In this document: positions 4,838 to 12,567 of the stretch, piece by piece
How the letters are laid out: each line of letters begins with the position of its first letter
How positions within the stretch are numbered: the first letter of the stretch is position 1
Virus record (IMG/VR): IMGVR_UViG_3300037847_000950
Coordinates: 30,417 to 50,856 of that record
Origin: a virus
Direction: 5' to 3' (one strand)
Length of the DNA stretch: 20,440 nucleotides
The notes under the pieces: generated by a model
Seen by the model: only the letters and a program-made list of their open reading frames with translations
What the model was told of the DNA's origin: nothing
Database searches by the model: none
Made by a program: the position numbers and the translations under genes

Positions 4838-7800
4838 GCTGCTTTTTTCCTCTGTAGTGTTTTTAACAATCCACCTGTCCGAATATTTTGTCTAGGATCT
4901 CCTATATCAAACTCACTAGCCCATGTACTTTTAAATTGATTAGGTTCAAATAAAATATAAGAGTACTTAGGCTTTCTATTTTTTGGAGTTTCAAAAATAT
5001 TTTTATATCTTATTGAGTCGAAGCCAAGCTCTTGTATCATTTCTTTAAACTTATTATTTACATAAGCAAGACGTATTTCATTTTTAGAATTAAATAAAAC
5101 TTGATCTGATTGTTCTAACTCAGTATTATTTTGCACCCAATTAGTATACTTAATTGCTTCCTGTTGAGTTTGTTTTATTTTAGGTAAAATTTGATCTACT
5201 TGCAATGAAGGATTAGCATTAACCATTGATTGAATTAAAACTTTAAGTTGATCTTTATCATAAAGAATATCTTGAGCATTCCATGAACCAAAATCATCTT
5301 CAATAGTTAAAGGCTTTGTAACAAATATATATCCTTTTTTTATTTCAAGAGGAGAAACCTGCTCTAAATCATCAGGAGGTAAATCATTTAAATATTTAAA
5401 TCGATCAACCATACTTTTGTTTATAGCTTCAGCCGTACTATTATGAGTATCAATATCAACATCTAAGCCTCTAGCAGCCATAACTTCTGCTTGCTCTAAA
5501 GGCCCTGCATGCATGCCAGTTTCAAAAGGCATAACTGCTGCTTCTTCAGACTCATGTTTAAATCCATTTTTAGTTGCTCTATAAAAAGGATTTTTTTCAA
5601 CAGATTTTTCTAGCAGTTCTTCAAGATTCATTTCTCTTTCTGCAACAGGTACAGCTAAAAGATCAGCTTCTTTTTTAGTAATGTTCGGAAGTCGAGGCGC
5701 AAAAGTATTTAACATATTTATTTCTTCTGCATCTAATCCATCTATTATTTTTTGAGAGTTTTGATTAGCTGAAACAATCCAATCTTTTTTGTATTGATAG
5801 TAATCTGATGGTCTTTCTTTTTCAATCTGCCTTAATGAACGCTCAGTTTTATAAGTTTTATATTTATCTAATGATGAAGAAGGAGTTTGTCTAGCACCAA
5901 TTCTGTCTAATTCTTCTTGTATAAAAAATCTAAAGTCTTGACCTACTTCTAATAAATCTTCAAGCTCTCCTTCTCTTTCATAATTAGCTATCTCATCATC
6001 AGTGTAACCTCTAGCTTTACTAAAATCACGCCCCATAATTAACTGACCTTGTTCATCAATAAACTCAGGAAACTCATCCTTTAATTCAGCCATTGTTTTA
6101 TCATTTTTTTCATCAATTAAAGACCTAGTAGCTCGTTCGATATACTCACCCATTAAAGGATCTTGAGGCATATCAGGATCACCTGCATAAAATGCGCCTT
6201 CTTCAATATTATTTGCAGCTTCATCTATTTTTGATTGTGGAATATTGGAACCCTTCCGAGTTAGTGCTTTAGTAATAACTCTAGCTAATCCACCTACTAC
6301 AAATTTTTGACGATCTTCAACGTCTTCAAAGGCTTCACCAGCTTGTTCATCATATGGTCGGCCTGTCATTTTATCTATGCGCTCATCAGGTTCTTTAGGA
6401 ACACTAGGCACATCTTCTACGATACCGCCCTTTTCAAAAGGTCTACGTGTTTTATCTTTACCTAAATCTCTCCAAAAATCATCGTAGTCTTTTTTAACAT
6501 CTTCTCCAAAAATAGGTTTAATTGCTCCATAGCCCGGAGTTTTAGATCCTAAAATTGCTAAAGGATTTCCATATGCAAAACCTCTTCCAAGATCTTGTCC
6601 TAATGGCCCTGCTAATCCTGATAAAGCTATTAATTCATTACCTCCAGATGCTTCATAAGATTTTGAAACTCTTTGAAATTGATCTAAAAGAATTCCATTA
6701 CCACCCCAACGAGCTACACCTTCAATAAAAATTTCATAAGGATCTTTATCTTTCATATCAGATTTATCAGATCTTACATAATTTAAACCTACTGCACCTG
6801 CTGTCATAGCCAATGCTGTGCCAATAGTTTGAGATGCAGCATAAGGATTTTTTAAACCTCTTGCAAAGTTTTTTAATACAACATTACTAAACGCAGCAGG
6901 ATAACCCATTAACTGAAAAAGAAAAGATGTTTTAGGATCTGAAATTAATGCAGGTTTAATTGCTGCTCTTCCACTAGTATCAAGTATTACATCTCCTGTG
7001 TATCTTGCCGCACCTCTTTTTATATTGGTATAAAATGGATCTTTTTTATTTACTTCTCCACCATTTCTTTCAATGTATTTTAATCCTTCATCTATATCTA
7101 CATTTAACTCATTTAATTGATCTCGAAATGTTCGTATACGAGCAGATGGTGCTAATGAACCATGATCAGCTATAGCTTTTAAATTTCTATGTATCATAGA
7201 TTTTGAAGTTAAAAAAGAAGTTAATTCTACTAGCCTTGTCCAAGGAGTTAATAAATTACCTTTAAAATATGCATTATTAATAGCTCTAAAACCAGCACCT
7301 CCAATAGAAGCATCTGCTAAACGATCAGCACTAGAAGCTGCTGCATTATCTACAAACATAAAGTTTTCACGCATTTCACTAATAACTTCAGGTTCACTTA
7401 AATTATGTTTAAGTCTTAATCTATCAGCCATTAATTTTGTAATATACTGTGTGCCTGCACCAACAGCATTTGCAAAACCTTTACTGCTTTCAACTAAACC
7501 CGCACGTTGCATATTAATCATAACTTCTGTTAAACTAGAAATAGTTGATAAAGGCAATGTAGCCATACGAGTAAAAGTTACATAAGCATCTCTAGTAAAT
7601 TGTCCTCCGGGGCCGTAATCTTTTAAATCATCTCCTGTCATGCTTCTATATAAATCTAATATATCTTCTCTATCTTGAGGACTAAATTCATTTCCTTTAG
7701 CCTTAACTTGATTAGCTATTCCTTTACCTTCTATATTTCTGTATTGTCTATTACCATTTTCATCTAAAAATGTCCTGCTAAGATCTTTACCATCTATCCA

Positions 7801-10317
7801 TTTTGCTTCAAACTCATCAATATTACGAACACCAAATACATTTACTTTAGCATAAGTTCCTGCGGATTGATTAATATAATTATACATTACATTAGCTACA
7901 TTATTATCAAGAAACTCTTCATATTTATTATCATCAGTAATTTTATCAAATTTTCGTTTAGTAAAAAAACTATTACCAGAGCTATGTAATACATCTGATT
8001 TTTTATCTAACATACCTTCAATTATACCATAAGCTTCTTCTAAATTTGCAGCTTCTCCATCTTCAATTAATAGCTTTGCAAAACGATTAGAACCTGCTCC
8101 CCTACGTTCTTGTCTTTTATTAGGAGAAAAAGGAACATATTTTGTACCATAAAAATCTTTAACTAGTGCAGTACGATCCCATAGTCTAGGAAAATATTTT
8201 AAATCTAACCCTGCATCTAAATTAAAATCATCATTATCTTTTGCAACTTTATCTAAAACTTTAGTTCTAATTTCTAATGCAGCTTTATTAATAAAATCGT
8301 ATTGACTTTCACGACCAAGTAAAGCTCTTTTTAATTCTATATTTAAAACATCTTTTGCAACACCCCTGCCTGCTTCAGTTATAGAGTTCATTGCTTGCAT
8401 AAAAGGAGCATATAAACTTCCTGCATATTCTTTAAAAGTTTCATTGTAGTCAGCTCCTACTGCTTCTGCTTCAGAAGTATAAGTTCGATTAGCATCGAAA
8501 CGCATTTTATTTGAAAGCTCTTTTGCATCTTCTGAGTCATCTGTAAATTTAGTAACTACTTTTGTAGGTCTCCCAAATAAATATTTACCATGTATTTTTT
8601 GAACTGTTTTAGACAAAGAAGCTCTAGCACCATCAGGTGTAATCTGGCCTGTTTCAAGTTGTTGATGAATATCTGCTACTTCATCTATAGTTCGTTGCCC
8701 TGAACCGCCTACTTTTTTAACAAAATCTTCTGCAAAATCTAATGAAATTTGTTCAGGCTGTACTGAATCCATCTCTTGTGCCATACGAATTAATGCATCG
8801 TAATGGTCAACAGCTACATCTTCAACTTGACGAGTTGCTTTAGCTTCTACTCCAGCCATAGCTCTTCCAACTTCTAAGTCAATTTCAGCAAGCTCTTCCC
8901 TATCTTCAACTTTTTTAGCTAGGTCAGCTTCTGCTTGAGCTGTTCTTTCTTGTAAAGCTTTTTCTTTTTCAAATTTCTTTTGTTCCTTCCAAGTTTTAAA
9001 ACCTTCCATAGCTTTTTCTCTAAAGGTTCTTTCTGCATACAAAGGACTATTAGCTGTCTCAGCAATAGTTTCCCAACTTGGAAAATCTCTAGAGGCTTCG
9101 TACTCTAACATTTCTTCTACAATGTCATCTTTATCAAACTCGTAGTCTTTAGCTATTTTTTCAACAACACTATCAGGAACAAACCCGCCATAAAGTCTTT
9201 CATCTCTTTTTTCTAAATTTGTACGTCTTGCCGCAGCCCTAGCTTGCTTTTCTTCAAACTTAGATACTTGAGGAACATTATCTTTTATAGGAATATTTAC
9301 TTTTGTTTCTTCAATAAAGTTATCTATTTCATTATAAAAAGGAAGCATCATTTGATCAGGCTCTACTTCTTCTTTTGTTATTGTAGGTCTATCGTCTATA
9401 GCTACTTCATTTTTTAAACTATCTTCAACAATTTCTTCATCAATCATTTTATTGTGTTCAGTAGCCTCTAATTTACTTTTAAATATTTTAGATGCTCCAA
9501 AACCTATCCCAATTCCTGCTCCTTTTAAACCAACAGGTATAGCACCAGCTACCAAACTAGCACTAAGTATATCCTTTGCAATTTCTCCTGAATCTATTTT
9601 ATCTTGGACATCTAAAGCCATATTTAAATTTTGTTGTCCATAACTAGCTATACCACCATACATTGCACCTGCGGGCATACCTTGAGCCATTAATGCTGGT
9701 ACACTAGTACCTAGTAATTTTTTAATTGCAGGTAAATTGTATCTTGTTGCTAATTTTTCAAGTACATTACGACCTAAAAGACCTGCTCCTGTTCCTATAT
9801 AAGTAATTGGATCTTGTGATATTTGATCAAGCCCACCTGTTACAGCATCGTAAGTTTCCCAAAAACCTTTAACTTTTGTATTTTCAAAAATTTCTCGAAG
9901 TATTTGAGCATCTTGTTTAATATCTTCAGGAGCATCTTTTAGTATACTTGCCATAGCCATAGGATTAAAAAGTTGAAGTTGTTCTCTTCGCAAATGATCT
10001 ACAACATCATCATCATCGTAGCCTCCTTTAAGTTGATTTCTTAAAAAATCAGGAACAGGAATGCTAGGATGTGCTATATACTTTGCCATACCTTCAGAAT
10101 TATTAACATATTCTAAAACTCTTTCGCCTAAATCTAATGGCTTATATCCTTTGTACGAAACATTGTTACGAAAATCAGACATAGAATATTCTTCTGGAGA
10201 AGAATTAATATACTCAGATCTGTGTGTAACATTATCTTTCTGCACCTGTGAAGCAGGTTTAACAGGAGGATAAAAAGAACTGTAATCTGTTTCTTGTGTA
10301 TCGTCAATTATTGGCAT
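4834..10317 (-). CDS. Giant internal/ejection-type virion protein with ART-like C-terminus, 1827 aa
   Basis: By size and position this is the large internal virion protein of a podovirus-like phage, likely ejected into the host. Residues 1-165 are polar. Residues 170-280 are Gly/Ala-rich and hydrophobic. Residues 350-520 are charged and probably coiled coil. Residues 600-1180 form a long helical body with LPLSTISSLTEVMIN (921-935), FQLMGYPAAFSNVVLKNF (1134-1151) and a hydrophobic stretch at 1165-1181. Residues 1292-1345 hold a Gly-Gly motif module (FEKGGIV, DERIDKMTGRPY, VVGGLA). Residues 1575-1805 resemble phage ADP-ribosyltransferase-like domains (FYRATKNGF, GMHAGPLEQA, GFDSIRYKN, SYILFEPNQFKS). 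The protein ends in a basic RTGGLL...RKK tail. It starts directly after the previous stop with no good Shine-Dalgarno, implying coupling. The frame is intact. Confidence 0.82.
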   Translation of the reverse strand: MPIIDDTQETDYSSFYPPVKPASQVQKDNVTHRSEYINSSPEEYSMSDFRNNVSYKGYKPLDLGERVLEYVNNSEGMAKYIAHPSIPVPDFLRNQLKGGYDDDDVVDHLRREQLQLFNPMAMASILKDAPEDIKQDAQILREIFENTKVKGFWETYDAVTGGLDQISQDPITYIGTGAGLLGRNVLEKLATRYNLPAIKKLLGTSVPALMAQGMPAGAMYGGIASYGQQNLNMALDVQDKIDSGEIAKDILSASLVAGAIPVGLKGAGIGIGFGASKIFKSKLEATEHNKMIDEEIVEDSLKNEVAIDDRPTITKEEVEPDQMMLPFYNEIDNFIEETKVNIPIKDNVPQVSKFEEKQARAAARRTNLEKRDERLYGGFVPDSVVEKIAKDYEFDKDDIVEEMLEYEASRDFPSWETIAETANSPLYAERTFREKAMEGFKTWKEQKKFEKEKALQERTAQAEADLAKKVEDREELAEIDLEVGRAMAGVEAKATRQVEDVAVDHYDALIRMAQEMDSVQPEQISLDFAEDFVKKVGGSGQRTIDEVADIHQQLETGQITPDGARASLSKTVQKIHGKYLFGRPTKVVTKFTDDSEDAKELSNKMRFDANRTYTSEAEAVGADYNETFKEYAGSLYAPFMQAMNSITEAGRGVAKDVLNIELKRALLGRESQYDFINKAALEIRTKVLDKVAKDNDDFNLDAGLDLKYFPRLWDRTALVKDFYGTKYVPFSPNKRQERRGAGSNRFAKLLIEDGEAANLEEAYGIIEGMLDKKSDVLHSSGNSFFTKRKFDKITDDNKYEEFLDNNVANVMYNYINQSAGTYAKVNVFGVRNIDEFEAKWIDGKDLSRTFLDENGNRQYRNIEGKGIANQVKAKGNEFSPQDREDILDLYRSMTGDDLKDYGPGGQFTRDAYVTFTRMATLPLSTISSLTEVMINMQRAGLVESSKGFANAVGAGTQYITKLMADRLRLKHNLSEPEVISEMRENFMFVDNAAASSADRLADASIGGAGFRAINNAYFKGNLLTPWTRLVELTSFLTSKSMIHRNLKAIADHGSLAPSARIRTFRDQLNELNVDIDEGLKYIERNGGEVNKKDPFYTNIKRGAARYTGDVILDTSGRAAIKPALISDPKTSFLFQLMGYPAAFSNVVLKNFARGLKNPYAASQTIGTALAMTAGAVGLNYVRSDKSDMKDKDPYEIFIEGVARWGGNGILLDQFQRVSKSYEASGGNELIALSGLAGPLGQDLGRGFAYGNPLAILGSKTPGYGAIKPIFGEDVKKDYDDFWRDLGKDKTRRPFEKGGIVEDVPSVPKEPDERIDKMTGRPYDEQAGEAFEDVEDRQKFVVGGLARVITKALTRKGSNIPQSKIDEAANNIEEGAFYAGDPDMPQDPLMGEYIERATRSLIDEKNDKTMAELKDEFPEFIDEQGQLIMGRDFSKARGYTDDEIANYEREGELEDLLEVGQDFRFFIQEELDRIGARQTPSSSLDKYKTYKTERSLRQIEKERPSDYYQYKKDWIVSANQNSQKIIDGLDAEEINMLNTFAPRLPNITKKEADLLAVPVAEREMNLEELLEKSVEKNPFYRATKNGFKHESEEAAVMPFETGMHAGPLEQAEVMAARGLDVDIDTHNSTAEAINKSMVDRFKYLNDLPPDDLEQVSPLEIKKGYIFVTKPLTIEDDFGSWNAQDILYDKDQLKVLIQSMVNANPSLQVDQILPKIKQTQQEAIKYTNWVQNNTELEQSDQVLFNSKNEIRLAYVNNKFKEMIQELGFDSIRYKNIFETPKNRKPKYSYILFEPNQFKSTWASEFDIGDPRQNIRTGGLLKTLQRKKAA
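4903..5595 (-). other. ADP-ribosyltransferase-like domain inside the 1827-aa protein
   Basis: This encodes about residues 1575-1805. In order: FYRATKNGF (where ART-like polyvalent domains often have YRGT or YHGT), GMHAGPLEQAEVMAARG, GYIFVTKPLTIEDDFGSW, GFDSIRYKN and SYILFEPNQFKSTWA with FDIGDP after it. This series matches, from memory, the pattern of phage ART/polyvalent domains, which typically end in 'GYDxIxY.N ... SYIxFDPxQIKS ... FDPxDP'. Which residues would be catalytic is uncertain: R1580 is a candidate for the first conserved position, and no glutamate is securely placed as the catalytic acid. Activity is therefore unproven. Confidence 0.55.
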
Positions 10318-12051
10318 TTATTTTCGACTCGCAGCATATTGAAGTAACTCAAAAACAGAATAAGTAGCATTATCTTGTGGATTTATATGCATACTTTTAT
10401 CAAATAAATGAGAGTATTCTGGAATATTTTGATAAGAAGTAAATGAATCTAATAAAATATCTAGTCTTCGTTTATCAGAATTTTGAAACTCTTGCATAAG
10501 TTCTTTTGAATTTGCAATTCTTTTTATATAAGACTTTGCTATAGTAACTGTTTTATTAGTTTCTTGAACTGTGCCTAAAGCTTCTAAAATTTCTAAAGGA
10601 CTAGGGCTTGACTTTAATGCGCTTCTATCTAATTCTATAGTATCCTTAAACGTGCCGGGATCAGCAACTCTTCTCATATCATTAAATACAACATTTCGAG
10701 ATATTAATTGAGATAACATATCGTCATTAGTTTCATACGATGAAGTTTTAAATGTATTTTCAATAACGGCTCCATTATAAATAATACTTTTATGAAATGC
10801 TCTAACACTAGCAGTATATTCAGCAGGACTCATATCATCTTTACCTGAAATAGCTAAGTATTCACCTAAAAAATTATCATAATCTTTATGTAATTTTTCA
10901 TCACCACCAACTACAGTAGTTAATGTTTTATAACCATTTCTAAATTGTAAACTTAAATCATCAGCTTCACTATCTGTAACCGATGTTATACCACCCGGAG
11001 CTAAACCAATATATGTATACTCTGGTTTAGCACCTATTATTTGACCAGAACTTTTATCATATATAGTTTTCATAACTTCATTTTGAATCATACCAAGTCT
11101 TGTTACTTGTTTTGCTTCAGTTGTAAAATCCATATTATCTTTTAATATTGCTGCATCTTCAGGATTTTTAGCTTCAATACTTACTCTTTTTCTACCATGA
11201 TCATCTTCTTTAGTAATTTTTGTAACTTCTACTGAAGTTTGTCTACCGTTCTTATATATTGTTTTTATGTCATCTTCTCTATCTATTTCATCATAATCTT
11301 GATCTTTTATTAAATATTGATCTAACATTTTAGCATACTCAGTAGCTTCTTTAACATTATAACCTTTATTCATTGCTTGTTGTGCCAACAACATTGCATC
11401 AGCTTTATTAACAAAATCTGATTCAGCTAAAGCAGCAGCTCTTGCTTGTTGTTTTAAAGCAACAGTATCTTTACCTCTAAAGACATTTCCAATACCTTTA
11501 AAAACTGTACCAATAGCACTGTCAGGTATACCATCATTTAATTCAATATATTTATCAAAAGCTGTTTTATCAGCAGTCATTCTATTGGCTGCATCATTAG
11601 CTTTCATATAAGCAGGTAAAGCTACTTCATCAATATATTTATTAGTTTCTTGCCTTACTAAAGAATCAAAACCATCTTTAGTATAATCTTTTTCATCAAT
11701 TACTTCAAGCAATTTTGTTCGAAACTCAGGCTGTAGTTTATCGTACCACCATCCTTTATGGCCTCCTGCATGAGAAGAAGACTCTGCCCAATTTTGACGT
11801 TGTTGAATACCTGCATCTACTGCTTGATTAAACTTAGCTCTTGCTGCTATAATAGGCTCACGTTGCATAAAGTTAAACGCATTTTTAGCCTGACGAGTTT
11901 CCATAAAGTTTTTGACACCGCCCATAACAGCTTGACCAGCAAACTGCCTAAGCATATCTTTTCTTCTTCTACGTCTATCTTCTTCTCGCCTATCTATACC
12001 TTTTTGTTCGCTTCGTCTAGATAGTTCAGCACCTAATTCATCAATAGCCAT
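10318..12051 (-). CDS. Probable internal or tail structural protein, 577 aa
   Basis: I do not recognise a named family. The first 35 residues are strongly charged, with a run of Arg (REEDRRRRRKD). The body is mainly helical and polar, with a His/Gly/Trp patch near residues 92-103 (SSHAGGHKGWWYDK) and a weakly hydrophobic segment around residues 178-190 (SAIGTVFKGIGNVF). There is no signal peptide, membrane segment or catalytic motif that I can see. It lies directly before the giant protein (stop and start abut at 10318/10317) and after the 171-aa gene (abut at 12052/12051) with AGGAG six bases before its ATG. That position fits an ejection or internal core component. Confidence 0.74.
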   Translation of the reverse strand: MAIDELGAELSRRSEQKGIDRREEDRRRRRKDMLRQFAGQAVMGGVKNFMETRQAKNAFNFMQREPIIAARAKFNQAVDAGIQQRQNWAESSSHAGGHKGWWYDKLQPEFRTKLLEVIDEKDYTKDGFDSLVRQETNKYIDEVALPAYMKANDAANRMTADKTAFDKYIELNDGIPDSAIGTVFKGIGNVFRGKDTVALKQQARAAALAESDFVNKADAMLLAQQAMNKGYNVKEATEYAKMLDQYLIKDQDYDEIDREDDIKTIYKNGRQTSVEVTKITKEDDHGRKRVSIEAKNPEDAAILKDNMDFTTEAKQVTRLGMIQNEVMKTIYDKSSGQIIGAKPEYTYIGLAPGGITSVTDSEADDLSLQFRNGYKTLTTVVGGDEKLHKDYDNFLGEYLAISGKDDMSPAEYTASVRAFHKSIIYNGAVIENTFKTSSYETNDDMLSQLISRNVVFNDMRRVADPGTFKDTIELDRSALKSSPSPLEILEALGTVQETNKTVTIAKSYIKRIANSKELMQEFQNSDKRRLDILLDSFTSYQNIPEYSHLFDKSMHINPQDNATYSVFELLQYAASRK

Positions 12052-12567
12052 TTATTGCTCCTTTCCTAATAAACTTGGAGTTTCTGGTAGTTCTTGAAGT
12101 TTTTGTTCAATCTCAGGTTCTACAGAAGGTTCAACAGGATCTTGAAGTCTTCGAAGGACTTCGAAGTTTGTATTCTTACTTAGTAAAGTTTCTGCTTGAT
12201 CTTCAGCATCATCTGGTGCAATAACAAAATCTATGTCTGCTCGTTCTGCTAAAGCCATCAACATATACACAGTAGGCTCAATTAAAAGCATAACTAAGTC
12301 TGGATTCCATTTGCCTTCATTAAAACCTGAAAACAAAAGAGTTTGTGCAATAGCCATAAGAGGCATACCACCCGCTATTAAACCAAGAATTTCTTCGTAG
12401 CTTTCTTCGCTAGTTATTTGTTCAAATATCCATTCAGAAGCTTCTTTTACTGTATTATACTCAGCAGGTTTTTCACAGGGTAACGGATCATCTGGATCTC
12501 TTGTAAGTGATTCTCCGGGGATTGGCCTATTAAAAGCTACCTTATATAGTTCTTCATTTCCTGCCAT
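12052..12567 (-). CDS. Conserved marine-phage-like hypothetical protein, 171 aa
   Basis: An acidic protein with a Pro-rich N-terminus (RPIPGESLTRDPDDPLP, with CEKP after it). It has two hydrophobic helices at about 61-82 (LGLIAGGMPLMAIAQTLLFS) and 89-108 (PDLVMLLIEPTVYMLMAL) joined by GFNEGKWNP, and an acidic Pro/Glu-rich C-terminal tail. I recall similar 'IPG-sL ... WEKPP ... GFxxGKWNPDLxLLLxEPxxYMLMALAE' proteins beside structural genes of marine phages, without an assigned role. The hydrophobic helices may pack in a helical bundle rather than cross a membrane. The start shares a base with the preceding stop (TAATG at 12567). Confidence 0.76.
   Translation of the reverse strand: MAGNEELYKVAFNRPIPGESLTRDPDDPLPCEKPAEYNTVKEASEWIFEQITSEESYEEILGLIAGGMPLMAIAQTLLFSGFNEGKWNPDLVMLLIEPTVYMLMALAERADIDFVIAPDDAEDQAETLLSKNTNFEVLRRLQDPVEPSVEPEIEQKLQELPETPSLLGKEQ
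12142..12166. repeat. Short inverted/duplicated repeat inside the 171-aa gene
   Basis: The 8-base palindrome CTTCGAAG occurs twice, at 12149-12156 and 12159-12166, two bases apart. GAAGTC at 12144-12149 also pairs with GACTTC at 12157-12162 across a 7-base loop, with two weaker flanking pairs. Either arrangement could fold in the mRNA. It lies within codons for an Arg/Leu-rich stretch (FEVLRRLQ), has no U-tract, and may be chance. Confidence 0.4.
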
